From Agrobacterium salinitolerans (GTDB lineage: Bacteria; Pseudomonadota; Alphaproteobacteria; Rhizobiales; Rhizobiaceae): a DNA stretch of 64,000 bases. Positions 32,951 through 43,005 of the stretch are shown piece after piece. The stretch is from NCBI RefSeq assembly GCF_002008225.1, contig NZ_MRDH01000006.1:310001-374000 (forward strand), read 5' to 3'. A program made the translations under genes and the position numbers. The notes under the pieces are model-generated. The model did no database searches. It was given only the letters and a program-made list of their open reading frames with translations, and was not told the DNA's origin. Positions within the stretch are counted from its first letter, which is position 1, and every line of letters starts with the position of its first letter.

Positions 32951-33751
32951 TCAGACCGCTTTTTGCAGTTCCTGCGCACCCACGGGTGCATTGACCTTGC
33001 CGCCGGTGATGAAGAAGGCGAAGACGTCACGCGGGGTCTTTTCGACCGACCGCTCAGGCGCAATCAGCGGCAGATCGTCAGGCACGCCGCCCGCCGCATA
33101 GGTCTTGACCCGTTTGGCCCAGTCGCTGATCCCGGTCTGCGGATAACAGGTCTTGATATCGTCCTCGCCCTTCTGCAGGCGGCAATAAACGAAATCGGCG
33201 GTCACGTCAGGCAGCATCGGATAGTCATGATGATCGGCGCAGACGACCGCGACCTTGTGTTTGGCGATGAGATCGATGAATTCCGGCACCTGGAATGTCT
33301 CGTTGCGGACCTCCACCACATGCCGCAGGGAGATACCGTCCTGTTTTTCCGGCAACAGCGCCAGAAACGCACCGAAATCATCCGCATCGAATTTCTTCGT
33401 GGGCGCAAACTGCCAGAGGATCGGGCCGAGGTGGGCGCCGAGTTCCGTCAACCCTTGAGTCAAAAACTTCGTCATGGATTCACCGGCCTCGGCCAGAACC
33501 CTGCGATTGGTGACGAAGCGGCTTGCCTTCAGCGAGAAGACGAAATCCTCCGGCACTTCGGAAGCCCATTTGGCGAAGGTCTCCGGCTTCTGGCTGCTGT
33601 AATAGGTGCCGTTCACCTCAATGGCGGTAAGCTGCCGGCTGGCGTGCTCCAGCTGGCGCTTCTTCGGCAATTTTTCGGGATAAAACGTGCCTTCCCAGCG
33701 CTCGAAGGTCCAGCCGCCGATACCGGTGCGAATCGTGCCTGATGTCGACAT
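32951..33751 (-). CDS. DUF72 domain protein (266 aa)
   Basis: This is a TIM-barrel protein of the DUF72 (YecE-like) family: RTGIGGWTFERWEGTFYPE (about 7-25), VNGTYYSSQKPETFAKWASEVP, FVFSLKASRFVTN, and a C-terminal DFVYCRLQ. The family is widespread and of unknown biochemical function. It follows uvrA on the same strand after 56 bases. A terminator-like hairpin at the uvrA stop may reduce read-through. The start at 33751 follows GGAGGAG, a good ribosome-binding site. Confidence 0.87.
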   Translation of the reverse strand: MSTSGTIRTGIGGWTFERWEGTFYPEKLPKKRQLEHASRQLTAIEVNGTYYSSQKPETFAKWASEVPEDFVFSLKASRFVTNRRVLAEAGESMTKFLTQGLTELGAHLGPILWQFAPTKKFDADDFGAFLALLPEKQDGISLRHVVEVRNETFQVPEFIDLIAKHKVAVVCADHHDYPMLPDVTADFVYCRLQKGEDDIKTCYPQTGISDWAKRVKTYAAGGVPDDLPLIAPERSVEKTPRDVFAFFITGGKVNAPVGAQELQKAV

Positions 33752-33799
33752 GTGTTATTTCTCCTCCGGCCTTCGGCCTTTCGTACCCTTGCGACGAAA

Positions 33800-33819
33800 G
33801 CTGCGGATTACTCCGCAGC
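33800..33819 (-). terminator. hairpin across the uvrA stop codon
   Basis: A perfect 8-bp inverted repeat GCTGCGGA/TCCGCAGC encloses the stop codon TAA of uvrA in its loop and is followed on the minus strand by TTTCG. It may be a weak or attenuating terminator before the DUF72 gene. Confidence 0.4.
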
Positions 33820-36729
33820 CTCCCGTTTTCCGGCTGGCCGGCGCTCCAGAAGCTCCTTCAGGAAATGACCGGTATAGGAACGCTCGACCTTCACAATGTC
33901 CTCCGGCGTGCCAGTCGCCACCACTTCGCCGCCGCCCGTGCCGCCTTCAGGCCCGATATCGATGATCCAGTCCGCCGTCTTGATGACTTCGAGATTGTGC
34001 TCGATCACCACGACGGAATTGCCCTGTTCGACCAACGCATGCAGCATTTCCAGCAGCTTGTTGACATCGTGGAAATGCAGGCCGGTCGTCGGCTCGTCGA
34101 GAATATAGAGCGTGCGGCCCGTCGAGCGCTTTGACAGTTCCTTGGCGAGCTTGACGCGCTGCGCCTCGCCGCCGGAGAGCGTATTGGCCTGCTGGCCGAC
34201 CTTGATGTAACCGAGGCCGACATCAAACAGCGATTGCAGCTTGTCGCGCACCGCCGGAACCGCCGCGAAGAACTCCACACCTTCCTCGACCGTCATGTCC
34301 AGCACATCGGCGATGGACTTACCCTTGAAGGTGACATCCAGCGTCTCGCGATTGTAGCGCTTGCCGTGGCAGACGTCGCAGGTGACGTAGACGTCGGGCA
34401 GGAAGTGCATCTCGATCTTGATGACGCCATCGCCCTGGCAGGCCTCGCATCGTCCGCCCTTGACGTTGAAGGAGAAGCGGCCGGGCGCATAACCGCGCGC
34501 TTTTGCTTCCGGCAGGCCGGCGAACCAGTCGCGGATCGGCGTGAAGGCGCCGGTATAGGTGGCCGGGTTGGAACGCGGCGTGCGGCCAATGGGCGACTGG
34601 TCGATATCGATCACCTTGTCGATGAATTCGAAACCGTCGATGCGGTCGTGTTCGGCCGGGATTTCGCGCGCACCCATCACCCGGCGCGCCGCCGATTTAT
34701 AAAGCGTCTCGATCAGGAAGGTGGACTTGCCGCCGCCAGATACGCCGGTTACGGCGGTGAAGACGCCAAGCGGCACAGCTGCGGTGACATTCTTCAGATT
34801 GTTGCCGCGTGCACCGAACACCTTGATCTCGCGGCCCTTCTTGGGCTTGCGGCGCTCAGCCGGCACGGCAACGCCGAGTTCGCCGGAGAGATATTTGCCG
34901 GTCAGCGATTTTGGATTGGCCATCACCTCCTGCGGCGAACCTTCGGCAATGACCTGGCCGCCGTGGATACCGGCCGCCGGGCCAATGTCGACCACATAAT
35001 CCGCCGTCAGAATGGCATCTTCGTCGTGTTCGACCACGATGACGGTATTGCCGATATCGCGCAGATGTTTCAGCGTATCGAGCAGGCGGGCATTGTCGCG
35101 CTGATGCAGTCCGATCGAGGGTTCGTCGAGAACATAGAGAACGCCTGTCAGGCCCGAGCCGATCTGCGAGGCCAGACGGATACGCTGGCTTTCACCGCCG
35201 GAAAGCGTGCCTGAATTGCGCGACAGGCTGAGATAATCCAGCCCGACATCGTTGAGGAAGCGCAGCCGTTCGCGGATTTCCTTGAGGATACGCACCGCGA
35301 TTTCGTTCTGCTTGGCGTTGAGGTTTTCCGGCAGCACCTCAAACCAGTCGCGCGCCGTACGGATCGACATTTCGGTAACTTCACCGATGTGCAGCTTGTT
35401 GATCTTGACGGCGAGCGCTTCCGGCTTCAGGCGATAACCGGCGCAGGCCGGGCAGGGGGCCGCCGACATGTAACGTTCGATTTCCTCGCGCGCCCAGGCG
35501 CTGTCCGTCTCTTTCCAGCGACGTTCCAGATTGGGCACGATGCCTTCGAAATTCTTCACCGTCTTGTAGGAGCGGGCGCCGTCCTGATAGTTGAATTCGA
35601 TCTTGTCATCGGTGCCCTGCAGGATGGCGTGCTGCGCTTCTTTCGACAGGTCCGACCATTTGCTCGACAGCTTGAAGCCGAAAGTCTTGCCGAGCGCTTC
35701 CAGTGTCTGGTTGTAATAGGGTGAGGAGGATTTGGCCCAGGGCGCTATCGCGCCGTCGCGCAGCGTACGGGCCGGCTCCGGTACGATGAGGTTTTCATCG
35801 ACCTTCTGCTGCGAGCCGAGACCGTCGCAGCTGGGACAAGCGCCGAAGGGATTGTTGAAGGAGAACAGCCGCGGCTCGATTTCCGGAATGGTGAAACCGG
35901 AAACAGGGCAGGCGAATTTTTCCGAAAACAGCACCCGTTCATGGGTCTCGTTAAGCGACTTGTTGGCGGAGCCACCGGCGGCGGTCTCTTCGGGCGGCAG
36001 AGGCTTGTCGGCGAATTCGGCAATTGCCAGCCCGTCGGCAAGCTTGAGGCAGGTTTCGAGACTGTCGGCGAGGCGCGCGGCCATATCCGGGCGCACGACG
36101 GCACGGTCCACCACCACGTCGATATCGTGCTTGTATTTCTTGTCGAGGGCAGGAACGTCGGCGATCTCGTAGAACTGGCCATCCACCTTGACGCGCTGGA
36201 AGCCCTTTTTCATCAGCTCGGCGAGTTCTTTCTTGTACTCGCCTTTGCGGCCGCGCACGATCGGCGCAAGAATATAAAGACGCGTGCCTTCCTCGAAAGC
36301 GAGGATACGGTCGACCATCTGGCTGACCGTCTGACTTTCGATCGGCAGGCCGGTCGCAGGCGAATAGGGCACACCGACACGCGCGAACAGCAGGCGCATA
36401 TAGTCGTAAATCTCGGTGACGGTGCCAACCGTGGAGCGTGGATTGCGCGACGTGGTCTTCTGCTCGATGGAGATTGCCGGTGACAGACCGTCGATCTGGT
36501 CGACATCCGGCTTCTGCATCATTTCCAGGAACTGGCGCGCATAGGCCGAAAGGCTTTCGACATAACGGCGCTGGCCCTCGGCATAGATCGTGTCGAAGGC
36601 AAGCGACGACTTGCCCGAGCCGGAAAGCCCGGTCATGACGATCAGCTTGTTGCGCGGCAGATCCAGATCGATGCCCTTGAGATTATGCTCGCGGGCGCCA
36701 CGGATGGAAATCGTCTTCAGTTCACTCAT
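33808..36729 (-). CDS. uvrA: excinuclease ABC subunit A
   Basis: UvrA is the damage-recognition ATPase of nucleotide excision repair. The 973-residue protein has two ABC modules: Walker [15 protein letters not shown] (about 34-47) and [10 protein letters not shown] (about 665-674), signatures [12 protein letters not shown] and [12 protein letters not shown], and zinc modules with CPVSG, CPACAGY and [18 protein letters not shown]. All family regions are intact. An SOS box (36864-36878) lies 135 bases upstream, so LexA control is likely. The divergent neighbour is ssb, the usual arrangement. Confidence 0.97.
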   Translation of the reverse strand: MSELKTISIRGAREHNLKGIDLDLPRNKLIVMTGLSGSGKSSLAFDTIYAEGQRRYVESLSAYARQFLEMMQKPDVDQIDGLSPAISIEQKTTSRNPRSTVGTVTEIYDYMRLLFARVGVPYSPATGLPIESQTVSQMVDRILAFEEGTRLYILAPIVRGRKGEYKKELAELMKKGFQRVKVDGQFYEIADVPALDKKYKHDIDVVVDRAVVRPDMAARLADSLETCLKLADGLAIAEFADKPLPPEETAAGGSANKSLNETHERVLFSEKFACPVSGFTIPEIEPRLFSFNNPFGACPSCDGLGSQQKVDENLIVPEPARTLRDGAIAPWAKSSSPYYNQTLEALGKTFGFKLSSKWSDLSKEAQHAILQGTDDKIEFNYQDGARSYKTVKNFEGIVPNLERRWKETDSAWAREEIERYMSAAPCPACAGYRLKPEALAVKINKLHIGEVTEMSIRTARDWFEVLPENLNAKQNEIAVRILKEIRERLRFLNDVGLDYLSLSRNSGTLSGGESQRIRLASQIGSGLTGVLYVLDEPSIGLHQRDNARLLDTLKHLRDIGNTVIVVEHDEDAILTADYVVDIGPAAGIHGGQVIAEGSPQEVMANPKSLTGKYLSGELGVAVPAERRKPKKGREIKVFGARGNNLKNVTAAVPLGVFTAVTGVSGGGKSTFLIETLYKSAARRVMGAREIPAEHDRIDGFEFIDKVIDIDQSPIGRTPRSNPATYTGAFTPIRDWFAGLPEAKARGYAPGRFSFNVKGGRCEACQGDGVIKIEMHFLPDVYVTCDVCHGKRYNRETLDVTFKGKSIADVLDMTVEEGVEFFAAVPAVRDKLQSLFDVGLGYIKVGQQANTLSGGEAQRVKLAKELSKRSTGRTLYILDEPTTGLHFHDVNKLLEMLHALVEQGNSVVVIEHNLEVIKTADWIIDIGPEGGTGGGEVVATGTPEDIVKVERSYTGHFLKELLERRPAGKREAAE

Positions 36730-37035
36730 GACAGGGCTCGGACAAAAATAACAGGCTTGATGGCAGCGCGTCCTTATGTAGTGACGCAGCCGGAGGTGTC
36801 GAGGTCTATTTCCTATCGGTCGCAGCTTTTCGGAATGCTTGACTCGAAATCTGCGATTTAATAGAACAAAAAAGGAACGAATTGCAAGCGCGAATGTCTG
36901 CTCCCGCAGCTTAAGATTATTCTTTGTGGATAGTTCCCCGGCTGCGGTGCCCTTTGTGGGCGGCGGCGGTTATTGTGTGGCGAATTTTTTGAAATGCAAT
37001 TGCCGGTCATGATGGCCGGCGGACAGGATGACGAG
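36730..37035. other. uvrA-ssb divergent intergenic region
   Basis: The 306 bases between the two start codons contain an SOS box at 36864-36878 and no reading frame worth calling. ssb could in principle be set to start upstream at 36973, but the first conserved SSB residues begin only after ATG 37036. Confidence 0.55.
36864..36878. promoter_or_regulatory. SOS box (LexA site)
   Basis: GAAC-N7-GAAC is the alphaproteobacterial LexA operator (GTTC-N7-GTTC on the other strand). It lies between divergent uvrA and ssb, both classic SOS-linked genes, and probably serves uvrA and perhaps both. Confidence 0.85.
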
Positions 37036-37575
37036 ATGGCTGGTAGCGTAAACAAGGTAATTCTGATCGGAAACGTGGGCGCCGATCCCGAAATCCGCCG
37101 GATGCAGGATGGCCGCCCCATCGCCAATCTGCGCATTGCCACTTCGGAGACCTGGCGGGACCGTAACAGCGGCGAGCGCCGCGAGAAGACCGAATGGCAC
37201 ACCGTCGTCGTCTTCAACGAAGGCCTGTGCAAGGTGGTCGAGCAATATGTCAAGAAGGGCGCCAAGCTCTATATTGAAGGCCAGTTGCAGACGCGCAAAT
37301 GGCAGGACCAGACCGGTAACGACCGTTACTCCACCGAAATCGTGCTTCAGGGCTTCAACTCTACGCTGACCATGCTTGACGGTCGCGGCGAAGGCGGCGG
37401 CCGTAGCGGCGGTGGAGATTTTGGCGGCGGCAACGATTATGGCAGCGGCGGCGGCTCCAGCTATGGCGGCGGTTACGACCAGCAGTCCTCGTCGCGCGGC
37501 GGCTCTTCCCGTAGCGGCGGCGGGCAACCTTCAGGCGGCTTCTCCAACGACATGGATGACGATATCCCGTTCTGA
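37036..37575 (+). CDS. ssb: single-stranded DNA-binding protein
   Basis: SSB coats single-stranded DNA in replication, repair and recombination. The 179-residue protein begins [18 protein letters not shown], has an OB fold to about residue 115 ([30 protein letters not shown]), then a long Gly/Ser-rich linker (about 120-170) and the acidic tip MDDDIPF, which binds partner proteins. Start at ATG 37036 after AGGA; upstream in-frame starts precede the fold without good sites. A terminator follows. Confidence 0.96.
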   Translation: MAGSVNKVILIGNVGADPEIRRMQDGRPIANLRIATSETWRDRNSGERREKTEWHTVVVFNEGLCKVVEQYVKKGAKLYIEGQLQTRKWQDQTGNDRYSTEIVLQGFNSTLTMLDGRGEGGGRSGGGDFGGGNDYGSGGGSSYGGGYDQQSSSRGGSSRSGGGQPSGGFSNDMDDDIPF

Positions 37576-37596
37576 GCGGAAGCTCGCAGATTGTGG

Positions 37597-37635
37597 AAGG
37601 CGGGCGTAGCAAGGCTGCTGCCCGCCTTTAATTTT
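37597..37635. terminator. intrinsic terminator after ssb
   Basis: AAGGCGGGC (37597-37605) pairs with GCCCGCCTT (37620-37628) over a 14-base loop that itself has a small AGCA/TGCT stem, followed by TAATTTT. It lies between convergent ssb and the HPP gene. Confidence 0.75.
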
Positions 37636-37643
37636 AGATCGGC

Positions 37644-38792
37644 TCAGGCCGCCACCTTGTCCGCCAGCATCGCAACCATGACATCCGATTGCGACACGAT
37701 GCCCACCATCTTTCCCTTGGCGTCGATAACCGGCAGGTAATGTAGACCTTCCTCCGCAAAACGGATGATGGCCTCCTCGATCGAGGTTTCAGGCTGCACG
37801 GTTTTTACCGGGGAGGTCATGATGTCCTTGACGGTATCGTTGGGGGCGCTTGCGCCTGATAGAATCCGGCGCAGCCGCTGCAGGAAGCCAATGGAGGGGC
37901 GACCGTTTCTCCAGCTTGCCTTCTCCAGGAAATCGGTCTGGGTAACGATGCCGAGGATTTCGGCCTTATCATTGGTGACGGGCAGTGCCTTGAAATGGTG
38001 GCTGCGCATCAACGCATGGGCGTGGCGCAGGCTGTCATCGGGGGCGACACCGATCACATCCCGCGACATGACACTGGCGCAATCGAGATGCAGCGCGCGG
38101 CGGCGGTAAGAGCGCAGTTCGGTCTTGCGCAGGATGGCTTCGAGCTCGTCCCGGTCAATATCGAGAAACTCGTCATATTCCTTCAGCACCTCATCGAGAT
38201 CGCTGGAGGAAAAGCCGATTTTCTGGATAGGGGTGGGATCGGTAGTGCCATGGGCGGCCTTTCCAGACTTCAGGCCGTGGGGATAAGTGCGGCCGGTGGC
38301 ATTGTTATAGACGAGCGCGAGTGCCAGAAGGATCAGTGAGTTTCCGGCGACCGGCCAGAGCAGGAAGTCATAACCGAGGCTGTGTACGGCGGGGCCGCCG
38401 AGAACGGCCGTCAACGCGACGGCACCGCTTGGCGGATGCAGGCAGCGCAGCGCCATCATGGCGGCAATGGCAAGGCTGACGGCGAGCGCGCTGGCGAGGA
38501 ATGGATCCGGCACCAGTAGCGCTGCGGTTACACCCACGAAAGCCGATACGAGATTGCCGCACAGGATCGACCAGGGTTGCGCCAGCGGGCTGGAGGGCAC
38601 GGCGAATAAAAGCACGGCCGAGGCGCCCATCGGTGCGATCATGGCGGGCAGGGTGGGATCGAAACGCAGAGCCAAACTGCCGAGAAGCCCAGTCAGCAGA
38701 ATGCCTAAAAAGGCGCCGCTTGCGGAGCGCAGCCTTTCCCTGTTGCTGACGGGGGCGGCATCCGGGATGAGGCGGCGCAGCGTGGAGCGCAT
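37644..38792 (-). CDS. HPP family membrane protein with CBS pair (382 aa)
   Basis: The N-terminal part (about 20-165) is an HPP transmembrane domain with four to five helices and family motifs PAMIAPMGASAVLLFAVPSSPLAQPW and LHPPSGAVAL, including the His-Pro-Pro that names it. A linker (about 165-240) leads to two CBS domains (SVMSRDVIGVAPDDS, about 242-300, and DIMTSPVKTVQPETS, about 318-375). HPP proteins of plants and cyanobacteria transport nitrite; the bacterial HPP-CBS fusions are not well characterised. CBS domains suggest control by adenine nucleotides. Confidence 0.88.
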   Translation of the reverse strand: MRSTLRRLIPDAAPVSNRERLRSASGAFLGILLTGLLGSLALRFDPTLPAMIAPMGASAVLLFAVPSSPLAQPWSILCGNLVSAFVGVTAALLVPDPFLASALAVSLAIAAMMALRCLHPPSGAVALTAVLGGPAVHSLGYDFLLWPVAGNSLILLALALVYNNATGRTYPHGLKSGKAAHGTTDPTPIQKIGFSSSDLDEVLKEYDEFLDIDRDELEAILRKTELRSYRRRALHLDCASVMSRDVIGVAPDDSLRHAHALMRSHHFKALPVTNDKAEILGIVTQTDFLEKASWRNGRPSIGFLQRLRRILSGASAPNDTVKDIMTSPVKTVQPETSIEEAIIRFAEEGLHYLPVIDAKGKMVGIVSQSDVMVAMLADKVAA

Positions 38793-38924
38793 GAGAACAA
38801 CTTTCGAGACCGGAAAAGATGCGCGTCTTTTAGCCGAAATGCCGGCCGGATTTAAAGCGCGGATTTTCCGGAGTTATAACCGCATACGGGATTTTGTTGC
38901 GCGGACATGGGATCGCACCGAAGA

Positions 38925-39554
38925 TCAGAAATCAAAGGCCGATTTTATGCCGTCGACCACGAATTGCACTGATAGTGCCGCCAGCAGCACGCCGAGCAGC
39001 CGGGTGAGGATCGCACGGCCGGTATTGCCGAGAAAGCGGTCCATGCGTTCCGAGACGATCAGGGCTACATAAACGAGGGCCATGGCGAAAGCGAGGATCA
39101 GGATGAGCACCACCATCTCGACCGTGGTCTTCATCGATCCGGCTAGCAGCACGGTGGCTGAAATCGCGCCCGGCCCGGCGATCAGTGGCAGCGCCAGCGG
39201 AAAGACCGCCAGATTGTGAAGCTGGTCCCTGGTGATGGCGATTTCGGAAGTCTTTTCCTTGCGCTCCTGGCGTTTTTCGAAAATCATCTCGAAGGAAATC
39301 CAGAACAGCAGAAGGCCGCCGGCGATGCGGAAGGCGCCGAGCGAGATGCCGAGAAGATTGAGGATCGCGAGGCCGAAAAGCGCGAAGACGGCGAGAATGC
39401 CGAAGGCGATGATGGAGCCGCGCAGCGCCACCTGGCTGCGCTGGTCGCGCGTCATGCCGACGGTGAGCGCCAGGAAAACGGGGGCGAGACCCGGTGGATC
39501 GAGTGTGACCAGAAGTGTGGTGAGCGCATTGATGAGCGTTTCGCTGCTGGCCAT
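38925..39554 (-). CDS. MarC family membrane protein (209 aa)
   Basis: Six hydrophobic segments and the family patterns LVTLDPPGLAPVFLALT (about 14-30), AFRIAGGLLLFWISFEMI (about 77-94) and LALPLIAGPGAISATVLL (about 123-140) identify MarC. Despite its name the family has no proven role in multiple antibiotic resistance. The start is ATG 39554 (MASSET) after GGGGAA; the longer frame to 39596 has no site. It is divergent from gyrA. Confidence 0.9.
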   Translation of the reverse strand: MASSETLINALTTLLVTLDPPGLAPVFLALTVGMTRDQRSQVALRGSIIAFGILAVFALFGLAILNLLGISLGAFRIAGGLLLFWISFEMIFEKRQERKEKTSEIAITRDQLHNLAVFPLALPLIAGPGAISATVLLAGSMKTTVEMVVLILILAFAMALVYVALIVSERMDRFLGNTGRAILTRLLGVLLAALSVQFVVDGIKSAFDF

Positions 39555-39705
39555 TCTTTCCCCGCTTATTGCCTTTTTGCATATGACCCTACGCAAGTCG
39601 TGGCTGCTTTGAAAGGGAACGGACCCACTTTTGCCGGGCTAAATCGTGAAAAGCGGCGTTCGTCTTGCAAATGACGCAAAAGCCTGTTCAAAACTCGCCG
39701 GGAAA

Positions 39706-39735
39706 TTGGCTTAACGTTGCTGTTTCCGCTATAAA
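39706..39735 (+). promoter_or_regulatory. candidate gyrA promoter
   Basis: TTGGCT (39706-39711) and TATAAA (39730-39735) are separated by 18 bases, a fair sigma-70 promoter about 40 bases before the gyrA start. Confidence 0.5.
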
Positions 39736-39771
39736 AATCCATCCGATTCTTAACAGAGAATGTGATCCGTT

Positions 39772-42564
39772 TTGACTGACCAGAGCCCCCCCGGCGGCGG
39801 AAAACTTCCGCCAGGCATTGAACCGATTTCCATCATGGAGGAAATGCAGCGGTCGTATCTCGATTACGCCATGAGCGTTATCGTGTCCCGCGCGCTTCCC
39901 GATGTGCGAGACGGCCTGAAGCCGGTCCATCGTCGTATCCTCTACGGCATGTCCGAACTCGGCATCGACTGGAACAAAAAATACGTCAAATGCGCCCGCG
40001 TTACCGGGGACGTGATGGGTAAATTCCATCCGCACGGCAATTCGGCGATCTACGACGCTTTGGCGCGCATGGCGCAGGACTGGTCGCTCCGCCTGCCGTT
40101 GATCGACGGGCAGGGCAATTTCGGCTCCATCGACGGCGATCCCCCGGCGGCAGAACGTTATACCGAATGCCGTCTGGACAAGGCCGCGCATTCGCTGCTC
40201 GACGATCTCGACAAGGAAACGGTCGATTTCCGCGATAACTATGACGGCACATTGCAAGAGCCAGTCGTCATTCCGGCCAAGTTCCCGAACCTTCTGGTCA
40301 ACGGGGCAGGCGGCATCGCCGTCGGCATGGCCACTAATATTCCGCCGCACAATCTTTCTGAGGTTATCGACGGCTGTATCGCTCTCATCGAAAATCCGGC
40401 GATCGAGCTGCCGGAACTGATGCAGATCATTCCTGGCCCGGATTTCCCGACCGGCGCGCTGATCATGGGCCGGTCCGGCATCCGCTCGGCTTACGAGACG
40501 GGTCGCGGATCGGTCATCATGCGCGGCCGCGCCACCATCGAACCGATGCGCGGCGACCGCGAGCAGATCATCATCACCGAGGTTCCCTATCAGGTGAACA
40601 AGGCGTCGATGATCGAAAAGATGGCCGAACTGGTCAAGGAAAAGCGCATCGAGGGCATTTCCGACCTGCGCGACGAGTCCGACCGCCAGGGCTACCGCGT
40701 CGTCGTCGAGCTGAAGCGCGATGCCAATGCCGATGTCATCCTGAACCAGCTTTACCGTTACACGCCGCTGCAGACCTCCTTCGGCTGCAACATGGTGGCG
40801 CTGAACGGCGGCAAGCCGGAGCAGATGACACTGCTCGACATGCTGCGCGCTTTCGTTTCGTTCCGCGAGGATGTCGTCAGCCGCCGCACCAAATATCTGC
40901 TGCGCAAGGCGCGCGAGCGCGCGCATGTGTTGGTCGGTCTGGCGATTGCGGTCGCCAATATCGACGAGGTCATCCGCGTCATTCGCCATGCGCCCGATCC
41001 CGCTTCGGCCCGCGAAGAGCTGATGACGCGGCGCTGGCCGGCGCAGGATGTGGAAAGCCTGATCCGTCTGATCGACGATCCGCGCCACCGCATCAATGAA
41101 GACGGCACCTACAATCTCTCCGAAGAGCAGGCGCGCGCCATTCTCGAACTTCGCCTTGCCCGCCTCACAGCGCTCGGCCGCGATGAAATCGGCGACGAAC
41201 TGAACAAGATCGGCGCTGAAATATCCGAATATCTGGAAATTCTGTCGTCGCGCCTGCGCATCCAGCAGATCGTCAAGGACGAGCTTGTCGCCGTCCGTGA
41301 TGAGTTCGGCACGCCGCGCCGTTCCGAGATTGTCGAGGGCGGCCCAGATATGGACGATGAAGACCTCATCGCCCGCGAGGACATGGTCGTCACCGTTTCG
41401 CATCTCGGCTACATCAAGCGCGTGCCGCTGACCACGTATCGGGCGCAGCGTCGCGGCGGCAAGGGTCGTTCCGGCATGGCGACGCGCGACGAGGATTTCG
41501 TCAACCGTCTCTTCGTTGCCAATACCCATACGCCTGTCCTGTTCTTCTCCTCGCGTGGAATCGTCTACAAGGAAAAGGTCTGGCGTCTGCCGATCGGCAC
41601 GCCGCAGTCCAAGGGCAAGGCCCTCATCAACATGCTGCCGCTGGAGCCCGGCGAGCGCATCACCACCATCATGCCGTTGCCCGAGGACGAAACGACCTGG
41701 GAAACGCTGGATGTAATGTTCTCGACGACGCGTGGCACGGTTCGCCGCAACAAGCTCGGCGATTTCGTACAGGTCAACCGCAATGGCAAGATCGCCATGA
41801 AGCTGGACGAGGAGGGCGATGAAATCCTCTCCGTCGAAACCTGTACGGACCGCGACGACGTGTTGCTGACGACCGCGCTCGGCCAGTGCATCCGCTTCCC
41901 CGTGGACGATGTGCGCGTCTTTGCCGGCCGCAACTCCGTCGGTGTGCGCGGCATCAACATGGCCGAGGGCGACCGCATCATCTCCATGACCATTGTGGGC
42001 CATGTGGAAGCTGAACCGTGGGAGCGCGCGGCCTATCTGAAGCGTTCGGCTACCGAGCGGCGTGCCGCAGGCGTTGATGAGGACGATATTGCGCTCGTCG
42101 GCGAGGAAGTTACAGAAGAGGGTGAACTCAGCGAAGAGCGTTATCAGGAACTGAAGGCGCGCGAAGAATTCGTGCTGACGGTTTCCGTGAAGGGCTTCGG
42201 CAAGCGTTCCTCTTCTTACGACTTCCGCACCTCGGGTCGCGGCGGCAAGGGCATCCGCGCCACCGATACGGCAAAGACCAACGAGATCGGCGAACTCGTC
42301 GCTGCCTTCCCGGTGGAGGAGGGCGACCAGATCATGCTGGTTTCCGATGGCGGTCAGCTCATCCGCGTTCCGGTCAACGGAATCCGCATCGCCAGCCGCG
42401 CCACCAAGGGCGTGACTATTTTCTCGACCGCCAAGGATGAGAAGGTGGTTTCCGTGGAGCGTATCAACGAGCCGGAAGGCGACGACGAAGCAGAAAACGG
42501 CAATGGCGAAGACGCCGCCGCCGATCTGCCTGATACGCTGGAGGCGCCGGAAAGCGAGGCGTAA
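39772..42564 (+). CDS. gyrA: DNA gyrase subunit A
   Basis: GyrA forms the breakage-reunion core of gyrase (A2B2), which introduces negative supercoils. The 930-residue protein has the catalytic Tyr130 in AERYTECR, the quinolone-region [11 protein letters not shown] with Ser91 and Asp95 (E. coli Ser83 and Asp87) unchanged, and the GyrA box QRRGGKG near residue 560 in the C-terminal beta-pinwheel. A second RGGKG lies near 825. The start is TTG 39772; an in-frame stop just upstream leaves no earlier choice. The end has an acidic tail of about 40 residues. A strong terminator follows. Confidence 0.97.
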   Translation: MTDQSPPGGGKLPPGIEPISIMEEMQRSYLDYAMSVIVSRALPDVRDGLKPVHRRILYGMSELGIDWNKKYVKCARVTGDVMGKFHPHGNSAIYDALARMAQDWSLRLPLIDGQGNFGSIDGDPPAAERYTECRLDKAAHSLLDDLDKETVDFRDNYDGTLQEPVVIPAKFPNLLVNGAGGIAVGMATNIPPHNLSEVIDGCIALIENPAIELPELMQIIPGPDFPTGALIMGRSGIRSAYETGRGSVIMRGRATIEPMRGDREQIIITEVPYQVNKASMIEKMAELVKEKRIEGISDLRDESDRQGYRVVVELKRDANADVILNQLYRYTPLQTSFGCNMVALNGGKPEQMTLLDMLRAFVSFREDVVSRRTKYLLRKARERAHVLVGLAIAVANIDEVIRVIRHAPDPASAREELMTRRWPAQDVESLIRLIDDPRHRINEDGTYNLSEEQARAILELRLARLTALGRDEIGDELNKIGAEISEYLEILSSRLRIQQIVKDELVAVRDEFGTPRRSEIVEGGPDMDDEDLIAREDMVVTVSHLGYIKRVPLTTYRAQRRGGKGRSGMATRDEDFVNRLFVANTHTPVLFFSSRGIVYKEKVWRLPIGTPQSKGKALINMLPLEPGERITTIMPLPEDETTWETLDVMFSTTRGTVRRNKLGDFVQVNRNGKIAMKLDEEGDEILSVETCTDRDDVLLTTALGQCIRFPVDDVRVFAGRNSVGVRGINMAEGDRIISMTIVGHVEAEPWERAAYLKRSATERRAAGVDEDDIALVGEEVTEEGELSEERYQELKAREEFVLTVSVKGFGKRSSSYDFRTSGRGGKGIRATDTAKTNEIGELVAAFPVEEGDQIMLVSDGGQLIRVPVNGIRIASRATKGVTIFSTAKDEKVVSVERINEPEGDDEAENGNGEDAAADLPDTLEAPESEA

Positions 42565-42595
42565 GCCGCCTCGTTATCTTCGGTTACCAATCAAG

Positions 42596-42632
42596 AAAAA
42601 CCCCGCGGCGCTCAGGCTCCGCGGGGTTTTTT
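42596..42632. terminator. bidirectional terminator after gyrA
   Basis: A5, then an 8-bp stem CCCCGCGG/CCGCGGGG with a ten-base loop, then T6. It serves gyrA and the convergent 86-residue protein gene. Confidence 0.9.
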
Positions 42633-42661
42633 GCTTGCGTCTTGTCGACTGCGTTTGATTT

Positions 42662-42922
42662 TCAGCGGATCCGAATATGCACCGGTGCGCGGCCCGAGCG
42701 GCTTGCGACATGAAGGTGGATGTTTGCTTCCGGCTGATTGGAGCGCCAGGCGCGGGCGCCATGCGACAGAAGCAGCGCCACGAGATCGCGCGTCTTCGCC
42801 TTGGAACGGTTAAGACCGAGATCGGCGATACGCATCGCCGCCTCGTGAATGGGATGCAGAACCGACAGGTTGCCATGCCCGTTGCCAGACGCAATGTCCG
42901 AATAATTCTCGTTGACTGCCAT
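42662..42922 (-). CDS. conserved hypothetical protein (86 aa)
   Basis: An 86-residue soluble protein with a central helical stretch (LHPIHEAAMRIADLGLNRSKAKTR split near residues 22-45) and an end rich in His and Arg (IHLHVASRSGRAPVHIRIR). I recognise no domain. GAGG lies about eight bases before the ATG, and the gene is cleanly bounded by the gyrA terminator on one side, which supports it as real. Function unknown. Confidence 0.6.
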   Translation of the reverse strand: MAVNENYSDIASGNGHGNLSVLHPIHEAAMRIADLGLNRSKAKTRDLVALLLSHGARAWRSNQPEANIHLHVASRSGRAPVHIRIR

Positions 42923-43005
42923 CTTGGAAAGCCTCGCTACACATTACAAATTTCGAGGAGACAGGCGATGTTTCGAGCGTGAACCACCGCCTGCGAAAAC
43001 GTCTG

